61,013 bases of DNA from assembly GCF_002043095.1 (NCBI RefSeq), contig NZ_MVOC01000075.1, positions 1 to 61,013 on the forward strand. Direction: 5' to 3'. Both the position numbers and the translations under genes were made by a program. Source of the stretch: Mycobacterium sp. AT1. Its GTDB lineage: Bacteria; Actinomycetota; Actinomycetes; Mycobacteriales; Mycobacteriaceae. Positions 17,420 to 26,099 of this stretch are shown piece after piece. Position 1 is the first letter of the stretch, and each line of letters begins with the position of its first letter. Below the pieces are notes generated by a model that saw only the letters and a list, made by a program, of their open reading frames with translations, did not search any database and was not told the origin of the DNA.

Positions 17420-18583
17420 CTACCGATCCCCCAACAGGTCGACGGGTCGCTGCTGCAACAGCCTGTGCACCGGCACCAGTGCCCCGACGATCGCCATCGC
17501 GGGCAGGAACGCGGCGACCATGGCCGAGGCCTGTAGCCACGCCGTCGGTGTCGCAATGCCCGGAATCACCAGTGCCACTGCGGCTCCCGCTCCCGCGATG
17601 CCGACCAGATAGGCGACCACGAACACGACGGCCGACTCGACGAGGAAGAAGTACAGCACCTCGTCGGCGAGCCCGATGCTCGACATGATGCCGAATTCGC
17701 GCTTGCGTTCCTGCACTGCCGCCAGGAACGACGACACCGCGATGACGAAGCCGAGCCCGAGACCGATGGTCGAAATCAACCCGAGCGTGGAGCTGGTCAC
17801 CTTGCCGGAGAACAACGCCGAGAACTTCTGCTCGAAGGTCAGCGGCCCACTGCCGCCGACGGTGTCGTAGATCAGGCCGCTGCCGCTGGCGTCCGGCATC
17901 GTCGCGGGGTCGGCGGTGAACGGAAGTCCCGTCGCCGCCCCGAATGTCTGCGCGAGGGTGCGGTCCTTCTCCCGGCCGTCGGGGGCGAACACCGTCCACC
18001 ACCCCCTCTCACCGACGACCGACCTCGCGAGGTCGGTCGAGACGATGGCGGATTGGCCGTCGCCCTCGACCCCCACGACCAGGCTCTGGCCGGCGATCTC
18101 CACCCGGTCACCGGGGGCGACACCGAGGCGGTCGGCCAGCGCCGACCCCAGAATGGTTTGGCCCGATGGCATTTCATCGCCGCTACGCAGCGACACCGCG
18201 TTCCCTGCCACGGTCGTCACGCCGGACAGCGTGTGAACGCCGGTCCATCCCGCGGGCAACGCCAATTCGGGCGCGGGCCCGTCGGCCACCAGTGCTTGCG
18301 CGTCAGGATCGAAGTGCACACCGGCGGCGGGCACCGCCCACAGTTGGGCACCGCCCAGCACGTCGGTCACCGAGTCGGCGCCGGTGATGGCGAAGCTCGA
18401 GGAGATGGTGCGGACGATGGTGACGCATGCGATCGCCAGTGCGATGCCAAGCACGGAGAGCACGAACCGCTCGGGTCGACGACGAATGTTCGCCAGCGCG
18501 AACCGGACCAGGTACCCGAAGGTATTCCCGGACGCAGTGGCGATCGCCGGTGCTCGGACGGTCGTCGATGCAGTGGGGTCCAC
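17420..18583 (-). CDS. FtsX/MacB-like ABC permease
   Basis: 387 aa from GTG 18583. One N-terminal helix (about 40-62) is followed by an extracytoplasmic MacB-like periplasmic core domain (about 65-260) and three C-terminal helices with the FtsX motif (QERKREFGIMSSIGL). First gene of a run of six closely spaced genes (exporter, ATPase, APC permease, amine oxidase, DUF1254). No strong ribosome site is visible, so the exact start is uncertain. An IdeR-like palindrome lies about 53 bp upstream. Confidence 0.86.
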   Translation of the reverse strand: MDPTASTTVRAPAIATASGNTFGYLVRFALANIRRRPERFVLSVLGIALAIACVTIVRTISSSFAITGADSVTDVLGGAQLWAVPAAGVHFDPDAQALVADGPAPELALPAGWTGVHTLSGVTTVAGNAVSLRSGDEMPSGQTILGSALADRLGVAPGDRVEIAGQSLVVGVEGDGQSAIVSTDLARSVVGERGWWTVFAPDGREKDRTLAQTFGAATGLPFTADPATMPDASGSGLIYDTVGGSGPLTFEQKFSALFSGKVTSSTLGLISTIGLGLGFVIAVSSFLAAVQERKREFGIMSSIGLADEVLYFFLVESAVVFVVAYLVGIAGAGAAVALVIPGIATPTAWLQASAMVAAFLPAMAIVGALVPVHRLLQQRPVDLLGDR

Positions 18584-18635
18584 ACAGGCGATGTTCAGCT
18601 CGCCGTGTTTCTTCGGTTGCCACCGATGATGTCCG

Positions 18636-18654
18636 AAAGGTTAACTCGACCTAA
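18636..18654 (-). promoter_or_regulatory. Weak IdeR-box-like palindrome upstream of the ABC/amine oxidase operon
   Basis: Minus-strand sequence TTAGGTCGAGTTAACCTTT matches 13 of 19 positions of the IdeR consensus TTAGGTTAGGCTAACCTAA, including both AGGT/ACCT half-sites. It lies about 53 bp before the first permease gene. The operon has no obvious iron function, so this may be chance. Confidence 0.3.
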
Positions 18655-18733
18655 GTCCGATTACGGTGTTGTGTCGCGCCCCGCAACGGATTTCGTCGAC
18701 GTTCGGGTGACGGATACCGGGACACCCTGCCTA

Positions 18734-20176
18734 TCAGGGTGATTGGGTGTCGGATTCCGCACCGGCGGTGTCCGCGACGAGGCGGAACGGCACGGCCTCC
18801 TCCAGCTCGTAGGCGAGCCCCAGCAGCGTTGCCTCCCGACCAAGGCGTGCGCTGAACATCATGCCGACGGGCAGTCCGTCGGCGGAGTGGCTCAGGGGCA
18901 ACGAGATAGCCGGGTCACCCGTGACGTTCTGCAACGGCGTGAACGCCACCCAGTCCACCAACCGCTCGATGATCTGGTCGTAGTCCGCGGACGGGTCGAG
19001 GTGCCCGACGCGCGGGGGCACGTCGGCCAGGGTCGGCGTCAACAGCACGTCGTAGTCCCGCACCCGGCTGAGCATCCGGCGACGCAGCGTCGCCAGCCGG
19101 GCGACCGCCACCGGAAGCCGGTGCAGATTGGCCGCCGCGAAGCCCTCCAATCCGAGGGTGAGGTTGTCGAGCTTGGCGCGGTCGAACGTGGCACCGAACC
19201 GACTCTTGCCGCCACGGACCAAGGCGAACGACAGCAGCGCCCAGTACAGCAGGAAGTCGTCGATGAAGGACTCCGGCACCGGCGGTGCGTCGAGATATTC
19301 GACGTGGTGTCCCAGGCTCTCCAGCAGCGCGGCGGTCCCGAGCGTGTGATCACGAACCTCTGGGCTGCACTCGCGTTTGACGGACTTGGTGAACACCGCG
19401 ACGCGCAGCCGGGCCCGTCCCGGCCGAGTCACGTCGCCGATTGGCTCCAGCCTTGGGCTGCGCCAGACGTTCTCGGCCTCGCGATAGAACGCAGCGGTGT
19501 CACGGACCGACCGGGTGACGACCCCGTTGGCGACGATCCGGATCGGCATCTGGCGCATGTCGGCGTCCAGGGGCAGTCGGCCGCGCGACGGCTTGAGACC
19601 CACCAGCCCGTTGCACGACGCGGGGATGCGGATCGACCCTCCGCCGTCGTTGGCGTGCGCGATCGGCACCACACCCGCGGCCACGAAGGCCCCCGAGCCC
19701 GACGAGGACGCCCCTGCGGTGTGGTCGGTGTTCCAGGGATTGCGGACCGCGCCGAGCCGGGCATGTTCGGCGACGGCACTGAAGCCGAACTCCGACATCT
19801 GGGTCTTGCCGAGCGCGACCAGGCCCGTCGACAGGTAGGTGCGGGCGAAGTCGCCGTTGGCGAGCTCTGGCCGCGGGTGCCACGCGTCGGCACCCTCCAT
19901 CGTCGGCATGCCCTCGACGGCGACGTTGTCCTTGACATAGGTGGGCACCCCGTCGAAGAACCCGCCGTAGGGGGTTTTCGCGGCGGCGCGTACGCGGGCC
20001 GCGGCGAAGGCCTCGTAGGCCAGACCGTTCAGCTGCGGGTTGACCTTCTCGGTGCGGGCGATCGCCGCCTCGACGACCTCAACCCGCGACACCGCACCCG
20101 ATCGGATGGCCTCGGCGACACCGACCGCGTCCAGTCGTCCGAGTGCGTCGTCGTCGAATGCCGAAACGAGGGTCAT
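18734..20176 (-). CDS. amiC: Amidase (amidase signature family, AmiC-like)
   Basis: 480 aa with the Ser-cisSer-Lys triad: K82 in TYVKDN, cis-Ser S157 in GASSSGSG, nucleophile S181 in NDGGGSIRIPAS. Enzymes of this family hydrolyse amides to acid and ammonia; substrate range cannot be read from sequence. Its place beside tsf-rpsB matches Rv2888c (amiC) of M. tuberculosis. An intrinsic terminator separates it from tsf, so it is probably transcribed on its own. Confidence 0.9.
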   Translation of the reverse strand: MTLVSAFDDDALGRLDAVGVAEAIRSGAVSRVEVVEAAIARTEKVNPQLNGLAYEAFAAARVRAAAKTPYGGFFDGVPTYVKDNVAVEGMPTMEGADAWHPRPELANGDFARTYLSTGLVALGKTQMSEFGFSAVAEHARLGAVRNPWNTDHTAGASSSGSGAFVAAGVVPIAHANDGGGSIRIPASCNGLVGLKPSRGRLPLDADMRQMPIRIVANGVVTRSVRDTAAFYREAENVWRSPRLEPIGDVTRPGRARLRVAVFTKSVKRECSPEVRDHTLGTAALLESLGHHVEYLDAPPVPESFIDDFLLYWALLSFALVRGGKSRFGATFDRAKLDNLTLGLEGFAAANLHRLPVAVARLATLRRRMLSRVRDYDVLLTPTLADVPPRVGHLDPSADYDQIIERLVDWVAFTPLQNVTGDPAISLPLSHSADGLPVGMMFSARLGREATLLGLAYELEEAVPFRLVADTAGAESDTQSP

Positions 20177-20199
20177 CCCCCGACGCTAGCAACGGCCTG

Positions 20200-20257
20200 C
20201 CCGCCGAAAAGAGAAACCCCGCGCCCGCCGGGATCACCGGCGGAGACGCGGGGTCTC
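20200..20257 (-). terminator. Rho-independent terminator of the rpsB-tsf operon
   Basis: A long GC-rich hairpin pairs ACCCCGCG (20216-20223) with CGCGGGGT (20247-20254), with an inner CCGCCGG/CCGGCGG stem around GATCA. On the minus strand it is followed by TTTCTCTTTTC (20215-20205), a clear U-rich tract. It lies 40 bp after the tsf stop. Confidence 0.85.
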
Positions 20258-20263
20258 CCTAGC

Positions 20264-20285
20264 TGAGCGATTGGTGCGTCGCTCA
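20264..20285 (-). terminator. Small hairpin preceding the tsf terminator
   Basis: TGAGCGA and TCGCTCA pair across an 8-nt loop, 12 bp after the tsf stop and before the main terminator. It lacks its own U-tract, so it may act as an RNA 3'-end stabiliser or be incidental. Confidence 0.4.
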
Positions 20286-20296
20286 AGTCGTGGCGC

Positions 20297-21112
20297 CTAG
20301 GAGCGACCGACCTCGAAGCGGACGAACCGCGTGACGGTCAATCCGGCGTCCTCGATCAGAGCCTTGACGCTCTTCTTGTCATCGGAGATCGCCGACTGCT
20401 CCAGAAGGACGACGTCCTTGAAGTAACCGGTCAGACGACCTTCGATGATCTTCTGCATGGCCTGCTCGGGCTTGCCCTCTTCGCGAGCGGTCTCCTCGGC
20501 GATGCGACGCTCGTTGGCGACGGCTTCGGCGGGGACGTCCTCACGCGTGAGGTACTTGGCCTTCATCGACGCCACCTGCAGCGCAACGGCGTGCGCAACC
20601 TCGGCATTGCCACCGGTGTACTCGACGAGCACGCCGACCGCGGGCGGGAGGTCGGACGACCGCTTGTGCAGGTACGCCTCGACCGTGCCGTCGAAGTAGG
20701 CGACGCGGCGAAGTTCGAGCTTCTCGCCGATCTTGGCCGAGAGGTCGGCGATGACCTGCTCGACGGTCTTGTCGCCGATCTTCGCGGCCTTCAGTGCGTC
20801 GACGTCGGCTGCCTTGGACTCGGCAGCGGCGTTGACGATCTGCGCCGCCACGGACTGGAATTCCTCGTTCTTCGCGACGAAGTCCGTTTCCGAGTTCAGC
20901 TCGATCAGTGCGCCACCCTTGGCGGCGACCAGACCTTCGGCCGTCGCACGCTCGGCGCGCTTGCCGACGTCCTTGGCACCCTTGATGCGCAGGACCTCGA
21001 CGGCCCGCTCGAAGTCACCGTCGGCTTCGACCAGGGCGTTCTTGCAGTCGAGCATGCCCGAGCCGGTCAGCTCCCGAAGTCGCTTGACGTCGGCAGCGGT
21101 GTAGTTCGCCAA
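20297..21112 (-). CDS. tsf: Elongation factor Ts
   Basis: 271 aa from TTG 21112 (LANYTAADVKRLRELTGSGM), with a GGAGAGAG ribosome site; this gives the standard mycobacterial length. The frame is open a further 54 codons but that part is the antisense of nothing conserved. EF-Ts recycles EF-Tu by GDP/GTP exchange. The TDFVAKNEEF motif and the N-terminal UBA-like helices are visible. Second gene of rpsB-tsf, 10 bp after rpsB. Confidence 0.97.
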   Translation of the reverse strand: MANYTAADVKRLRELTGSGMLDCKNALVEADGDFERAVEVLRIKGAKDVGKRAERATAEGLVAAKGGALIELNSETDFVAKNEEFQSVAAQIVNAAAESKAADVDALKAAKIGDKTVEQVIADLSAKIGEKLELRRVAYFDGTVEAYLHKRSSDLPPAVGVLVEYTGGNAEVAHAVALQVASMKAKYLTREDVPAEAVANERRIAEETAREEGKPEQAMQKIIEGRLTGYFKDVVLLEQSAISDDKKSVKALIEDAGLTVTRFVRFEVGRS

Positions 21113-21122
21113 TTTCTCTCTC

Positions 21123-21962
21123 CTACGAAGATTCAGTGGTCGTCTCGGTGGCGACCGGCGCCGCCTCGACGGGAGCAGCAGCCGCCGGTGCGGTGGCGGT
21201 GGCGAGCAGTTCCTGCTCCCACTCGGCCAACGGCTCGGCAGCACCCTCGGCGGCACCCTTGTCGGCGCCGGCACCCGAGCGGGCCTTGAGCCCCTCGGCG
21301 ACCGCGGAGGCGATCACCTTGGTGAGCAGCGCAGCCGAGCGGATCGCGTCGTCGTTACCCGGGATCGGGTAGTCGACCAGGTCGGGATCGCAGTTGGTGT
21401 CCAGGATCGCGAGGATCGGGATGTTCAACTTGCGAGCTTCCGCGACCGCGAGGTGCTCCTTGTTGGTGTCGACGACCCAGATCGCCGAGGGCACCTTCTG
21501 CATGTCGCGGATACCACCGAGGCTGCGCTCGAGCTTGTTCTTCTCGCGCGTCAGCATCAAGATTTCCTTCTTGGTGCGACCCTCGAAGCCACCGGTCTGC
21601 TCCATGGCCTCCAGTTCCTTCATCCGCTGAAGGCGCTTGTGCACGGTCTGGAAGTTGGTGAGCATGCCACCGAGCCAGCGCTGGTTGACGAAGGGCATCC
21701 CGACTCGGGTTGCCTCGTCGGCGATGGACTCCTGCGCCTGCTTCTTGGTACCGACGAACATGATGCTGCCGCCGTGGGCGACGGTTTCCTTGACGAACTC
21801 GTACGCCGTGTCGATGTACGTCAGCGTCTGCTGCAAGTCGATGATGTAGATGCCGTTGCGGTCCGTGAAGATGAATCGCTTCATCTTGGGATTCCAACGG
21901 CGGGTCTGGTGCCCGAAGTGCGCGCCGCTGTCAAGCAGCTGCTTCATTGTTACGACAGCCAT
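21123..21962 (-). CDS. rpsB: 30S ribosomal protein S2
   Basis: 279 aa. Conserved MKQLLDSGAHFGHQTRRWNPKM, MFVGTKKQAQ, VNQRWLGGMLTNF and DTNCDPDLVDYPIPGNDDAIRS blocks are all present. Residues after ~235 form an Ala/Glu-rich tail (AAAPVEAAPVATET) typical of actinobacterial S2. A GAAGGACAAAG ribosome site precedes ATG 21962. Confidence 0.98.
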   Translation of the reverse strand: MAVVTMKQLLDSGAHFGHQTRRWNPKMKRFIFTDRNGIYIIDLQQTLTYIDTAYEFVKETVAHGGSIMFVGTKKQAQESIADEATRVGMPFVNQRWLGGMLTNFQTVHKRLQRMKELEAMEQTGGFEGRTKKEILMLTREKNKLERSLGGIRDMQKVPSAIWVVDTNKEHLAVAEARKLNIPILAILDTNCDPDLVDYPIPGNDDAIRSAALLTKVIASAVAEGLKARSGAGADKGAAEGAAEPLAEWEQELLATATAPAAAAPVEAAPVATETTTESS

Positions 21963-22272
21963 GAGTGGCTTTGTCCTTCTTCAGTCGGTTGTCGTCCGGC
22001 ACCGGGTGATGCCGAACCCTGGCGGCCGTTGCATACCGGACCCGTGTCGAGGAATTCCCCAACATGGGACCAACCGGCATGCGCGTGCAACCCTGGAAGT
22101 ACGGGGCTGCGGCACGGGCGCGCGAAGTCAACCCGCTCACACGGATTGCGGGACTGAGTTTACACCGTTGACATGCGTGCTCTTGCCACGCGGCGCTACA
22201 CAGTCGTCGTTTCATCCACAGATGCCGGTTGACGCCTTTCCCCGACGCCGATTCGCACGCTGAACTGGTGCG
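21963..22272. other. Intergenic region between divergent rpsB and M23 peptidase genes
   Basis: 310 bp that should carry the promoters of both genes. No full -35/-10 pair with good spacing is convincing on either strand. TCATCCACAG at 22212-22221 is a 10-mer that recurs twice at 33118-33145. No RNA gene or riboswitch-like fold was recognised. Confidence 0.4.
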
Positions 22273-22797
22273 ATGAGATTGCTTGCGACGGTGACGGCGG
22301 TCGGCTTGCTCACCGCCGTACCCGCGGGCGCCGTCCCCGACCGACTGGACTGGCCGCTGCGACCGAGACCGGCCGTGGTCCGGGCGTTCGACGCTCCCGC
22401 GCCGAACTGGAATCGCGGGCACCGCGGTGTCGACCTCGCCGCGGCGACCGGTCAGACGGTGTACGCCGCCGCGTCGGGCACGGTCGTCTTCGCTGGTGAG
22501 CTGGCGGGGCGACCGCTCGTCTCGATCGCCCACCCCGGCGGTCTGCGCACCACCTACGAACCGGTGGACGCGGTGGTGCGCGCGGGACAGCTGGTCGACG
22601 CGGGAAGTGCGGTCGGCACGGTGGTCGCCGGTCATCCCGGCTGTGGTGCCGAGGCGTGCCTGCACTGGGGTGCGATGTGGGGTCCGGCATCGCGTGCCGA
22701 CTACGTCGACCCGCTCGGTCTCGTCGTCACCACTCCCGTTCGACTCAAGCCCTTGGGTGCGCCTGGTCGTGCACCGCTCGTAGGCGCGCCACCGTGA
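22273..22797 (+). CDS. Secreted M23 (LytM-type) peptidase family protein
   Basis: 174 aa with a signal peptide (about residues 1-20, VPAGA cleavage region). The M23 metal site is HRGVD (Hx3D) and CLHWG. Family members cut peptidoglycan cross-links or act as non-catalytic activators; the LHWG variant of the HxH motif leaves activity uncertain. It corresponds to Rv2891. Its end overlaps the convergent xerC gene by 53 bp; the PPE and Rv2893 genes found here in M. tuberculosis are absent. Confidence 0.88.
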   Translation: MRLLATVTAVGLLTAVPAGAVPDRLDWPLRPRPAVVRAFDAPAPNWNRGHRGVDLAAATGQTVYAAASGTVVFAGELAGRPLVSIAHPGGLRTTYEPVDAVVRAGQLVDAGSAVGTVVAGHPGCGAEACLHWGAMWGPASRADYVDPLGLVVTTPVRLKPLGAPGRAPLVGAPP

Positions 22798-23662
22798 CGT
22801 GGGTGTAGAGCTGCGTGGTCGCCAGCGACGAGTGACCGAGGAGCTCTTGGACGACGCGCAGATCGGCCCCGCCCTCGAGCAGGTGCGTCGCCGCGCTGTG
22901 CCGCAAGCCGTGGGGACCGATGTCGGGGGCGCCGTCGACGGCGGCCATGGTCTGGTGCACCACGGTGCGGGCTTGGCGCGGGTCGATGCGCCCACCCCTG
23001 GCGCCGAGCAGGAGTGCGGCACCCGAGGTCGGTGTGGCCAATGCCGGCCTGCCGTCGGTGAGCCACGCGCTGAACGCCCGAAGCACGGGTTCGCCGAACG
23101 GAACCGTGCGTTGCTTGTCGCCCTTGCCGAGCACGCGCAGGACCCGTTGCCCGGTGTCCACGTCGTCGACGTCGAGACCGCACAGCTCGCTGACGCGAAT
23201 TCCCGTGGCGTACAACGTCTCGACGATCAGCCGGTCCCGCAGCGCCATCGGATCGCCCTGCTGAGCGCCAGACGTGGCGGCGTTCATGGCGTCGAGCGCC
23301 TGGTCCTGACGCAGCACGGCGGGCAGGGAACGACGGGACCGTGGCACCTGCAGGCGGGCCGCGGGATCGCTCTCGATCAGACCGCGTCGCAGGGCCCAGG
23401 CAGTGAACGTCTTCACCGCCGAGGTCCTCCGCGCCAGCGTCGTCCGCGCGGCACCGGCCGCGGCTTGGGACGACAGCCACGACCTCAGCACCGGGAGCGT
23501 GAGACGGTCCAGCGACGGCTGCTCGCCGGCCTGCTTGCCGAGGAAGGCGAACAGCGAACGCAGATCTCCGAGGTAGGCGCGGCGGGTGTGCTCCGAACGG
23601 CCGCGTTGCAGCGCGAGGTATTCGTCGAACTCCTCGAACACCACCTCGACTGCCGCCGCCAC
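22745..23662 (-). CDS. xerC: Tyrosine recombinase XerC
   Basis: 305 aa from GTG 23662 (alternatives GTG 23644/23641 would give about 298 aa, the M. tuberculosis length). The N-terminal SAM-like domain contains EYLALQRGRSEHTRRAYLGD. Catalytic residues are in YATGIRVSELCGL (Arg), HGLRHSAATHLL (HxxR), and LGHSSLATTQLYTHV (His, Tyr). It resolves chromosome dimers at dif with XerD. Single gene converging on the M23 peptidase. Confidence 0.95.
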   Translation of the reverse strand: MAAAVEVVFEEFDEYLALQRGRSEHTRRAYLGDLRSLFAFLGKQAGEQPSLDRLTLPVLRSWLSSQAAAGAARTTLARRTSAVKTFTAWALRRGLIESDPAARLQVPRSRRSLPAVLRQDQALDAMNAATSGAQQGDPMALRDRLIVETLYATGIRVSELCGLDVDDVDTGQRVLRVLGKGDKQRTVPFGEPVLRAFSAWLTDGRPALATPTSGAALLLGARGGRIDPRQARTVVHQTMAAVDGAPDIGPHGLRHSAATHLLEGGADLRVVQELLGHSSLATTQLYTHVTVARLRAVHDQAHPRA

Positions 23663-23743
23663 TCCCCTACCGTGGCAGACGGGTGCCGGCGGCGCATTCG
23701 CGTCCACTCCGTGTCGGCAATTCGAGACCCGACGGTGACCCGG

Positions 23744-24901
23744 CTACGGCACTACCGCGGCACTCGCCGGATCGATCATGATCTTGGCGTGGGCCTCCGG
23801 ATCACCAAGGGCGTCGAACGCCGCCTCGACGCCGTCCAACCCCACTGTGCCGGTGAGCAGTGGCGAACCGTCGACCTTGCCGTCGGCCAGCATGTGCAGG
23901 GTGTCGCGGAATTCCAGTGGCGTGTAACCGAATACGAAGCGCAAGTCGACTTCCTTGCTGATCGCCATGGCGGGACGCAGTTTGTCCTCACCCATGCAGA
24001 CGCCGACCACGACGACACGCGAGCTCAGCGGAGCGGCGCCAACGATGCCGTCGATCATCCCCGGAACGCCGACGCACTCGAAGATCACCGGCCGCTTCGG
24101 GCCTGCCGCGCCAAGCGCGTCGGCGGCGCGGTAGACGTGTGACCACCCGGGAAGCTTGCGCAGCTTCTCCATCGAGCCCATCCCCAGTTCGTAGAGGGCG
24201 GGCGCCTTGGTGATCATGCCCTTGCTTCCCGCGCGTTCGTACGGTGAGTCGACGGCCGGGTCGACCACCACGTCCGCACCGCACTTCGTCGCGAGAGCCC
24301 TTCTACCGGAAGAGAAGTCGCTGGCGACGACGGTCTTCACCCCGGATGCCTTGAGGTGACTGATCACGGCCAGCCCAACCGGGCCGCAGCCGACCACGAT
24401 CGCGACGTCACCCTTGCCGATCTCGCTGCGGCGCACCGCGTGCAACGCCACCGCCATCGGCTCGGTGAGGGCGGCGACGTCGACCGACAGCCCGTTGGGC
24501 ACGACGAAGCTCATCGCGGCTTCGGCGAGCACACGCTCGGCGTAACCGCCGGGCGCCAGCGGTGACAGCCCGGTCAGGTGCACCCCGCCGGCGGCCCGTA
24601 TCAAAGGAAACGAGACGACCAGCGTCCCCACCTTGAATTCCTTGGCGACCCCGCGTCCCCGCTCGGCCACCTCGCCGGAGAACTCGTGGCCCATCACCAC
24701 CGGGGTGTCGGCTCGCATGAAGTCCTCGTAGCCCACCGCCTTCATGACGTCTTCCAGCTCGCCGGCGTGGTGGCGGGCGTGCAGGTCGGAACCGCATATG
24801 CCGCAACGCTTCACGTCGAGGACGAGTTGCCCCTTCTGCGGCCGTGGCTCGTCGGCGTCGACGACGTCCAGAATGCCGTCGAGGCAACGCACCGCCCTCA
24901 T
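23744..24901 (-). CDS. Zinc-dependent MDR alcohol dehydrogenase
   Basis: 385 aa medium-chain dehydrogenase. Catalytic zinc ligands are in CGICGSDLH and GHEFSGEV; the NAD(P)-binding Rossmann segment is VVGCGPVGLAVI. The four-cysteine structural zinc lobe is absent, replaced by an insertion around MKAVGYEDFMRADTP. Its ATG overlaps the stop of the upstream lactate-monooxygenase-like gene (ATGA), so the two are probably co-translated. Together they suggest oxidation of a hydroxy acid or alcohol. The substrate is not known. Confidence 0.88.
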   Translation of the reverse strand: MRAVRCLDGILDVVDADEPRPQKGQLVLDVKRCGICGSDLHARHHAGELEDVMKAVGYEDFMRADTPVVMGHEFSGEVAERGRGVAKEFKVGTLVVSFPLIRAAGGVHLTGLSPLAPGGYAERVLAEAAMSFVVPNGLSVDVAALTEPMAVALHAVRRSEIGKGDVAIVVGCGPVGLAVISHLKASGVKTVVASDFSSGRRALATKCGADVVVDPAVDSPYERAGSKGMITKAPALYELGMGSMEKLRKLPGWSHVYRAADALGAAGPKRPVIFECVGVPGMIDGIVGAAPLSSRVVVVGVCMGEDKLRPAMAISKEVDLRFVFGYTPLEFRDTLHMLADGKVDGSPLLTGTVGLDGVEAAFDALGDPEAHAKIMIDPASAAVVP

Positions 24902-26076
24902 CGGGACACTCCCGCCGACTCGAGGCGCCGTAGCGCATCCGGCACCAGGTCATCGAGCGAGGGATATCCGTCGACGGCCATGATGAGGTCCGCCTCGGCG
25001 AGCAGGGATCGCAAGACGTGCACCACGCCGTCGGCGCCGCCGAGGGCCATGCCGTAAGCGTACGGCCGTCCGACACCGACCGCGGTGGCGCCCAACGCCA
25101 ACGCCTTCACGACGTCGGCACCGCTGCGGATGCCTGAGTCGAACAGCACCGGTACCCCGTTGGCTGCGTCGACGACGCCCGGCAGGCAGTCGATCGCCGG
25201 CAGTCCCCCGTTGGCCTGTCGCCCGCCGTGATTGCTGCAGTAGATGCCGTCGACGCCGCCGTCGACCGCCCTGCGGACGTCGTCGGGATGCTGAATGCCC
25301 TTGACGAGAAGCGGGAGCGTGGTCAGCGATCTCAACCACGGTAAGTCGTTCCAGGACAACGAGTTTCCGAAGACCGAGATCCACTTTAGGATCGCGGCCT
25401 GTGGGTTCTCCTCGGGGGTCTGCGCGAGTGAGGCGCGGAAGACCGGGTCGCTGGTGTAGTTCGACAGGCAGTGCCCGCGCAGCTGTGGGAAGTTCGACGT
25501 CGAAAGGTCGCGGGGGCGCCAGCCGGGAATCCAGGTGTCCAACGTGACGACGATTCCCTTGTAGCCCGCGGCCTCGGCCCGAGAGACCAGGCTGGCCGCC
25601 AGGTCACGATCGGTTGGCGTGTAGAGCTGGAAGAAGCCGGGGGTGTCACCGAACTCGGCGGCGACCTCCTCCAAGGGGTCGGCCGTCAACGTCGAGGTGA
25701 TCATCGGAACCCCGGTGCGGGCGGCCGCCCTCGCCGCTGCCAGGTCACCGTGACCGTCCTGCGCGCACAAGCCGATGACCCCGACGGGCGCCATGAACAA
25801 CGGCGAGGGCAGCGTCATCCCGAACAGCTCGATCGAGACGTCGCGCTCCTTGGCGCCGACGAACATTCGCGGCACCAGGCCCCAGCGTTCGAACGCCGTG
25901 ACGTTGACCCGCTGCGTGCGCTCGTCGCCCGCGCCGCCTGCCACGTAGGACCACAGTGACGGGGACATCGCGGCCTTGGCCTTGGCCTCCAGTTCGGCGA
26001 ATGCCATCGGGTAGGACGGCAGGACTCCGGAAAGGCCCTGGAGATAGATCTCGAGCTGATAGTCACCGAATGCCAT
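24898..26076 (-). CDS. Lactate 2-monooxygenase-like FMN-dependent alpha-hydroxyacid oxidase
   Basis: 392 aa from ATG 26076 (MAFGDYQLEIYLQGL). FMN and catalytic residues lie in SYVAGGAGDE, QLYTPTDRDLA, KGIQHPDD and CSNHGGRQANGG (catalytic His). The whole pattern, including VITLDTWIPGWRPRDL-like and DSGIRSGADVVKALALGA segments, follows M. smegmatis lactate monooxygenase, which turns L-lactate plus O2 into acetate and CO2. Oxidase versus monooxygenase activity cannot be told here. It overlaps the downstream dehydrogenase gene by 4 bp. Confidence 0.88.
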   Translation of the reverse strand: MAFGDYQLEIYLQGLSGVLPSYPMAFAELEAKAKAAMSPSLWSYVAGGAGDERTQRVNVTAFERWGLVPRMFVGAKERDVSIELFGMTLPSPLFMAPVGVIGLCAQDGHGDLAAARAAARTGVPMITSTLTADPLEEVAAEFGDTPGFFQLYTPTDRDLAASLVSRAEAAGYKGIVVTLDTWIPGWRPRDLSTSNFPQLRGHCLSNYTSDPVFRASLAQTPEENPQAAILKWISVFGNSLSWNDLPWLRSLTTLPLLVKGIQHPDDVRRAVDGGVDGIYCSNHGGRQANGGLPAIDCLPGVVDAANGVPVLFDSGIRSGADVVKALALGATAVGVGRPYAYGMALGGADGVVHVLRSLLAEADLIMAVDGYPSLDDLVPDALRRLESAGVSR

Positions 26077-26099
26077 GGGTCTAAGCCTGCCAGCCCGGG

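Noticed and set aside
22168..22190. TTGACA-like -35 before the M23 gene
   Set aside because: No -10 at 16-18 bp; the nearest TANNNT is about 23 bp away.
21931..23022. 363-codon minus-strand frame spanning the rpsB upstream region, M23 gene and xerC end
   Set aside because: Its first part is a different frame of xerC and the rest is Arg/Thr-rich; the M23 peptidase and xerC explain the region.
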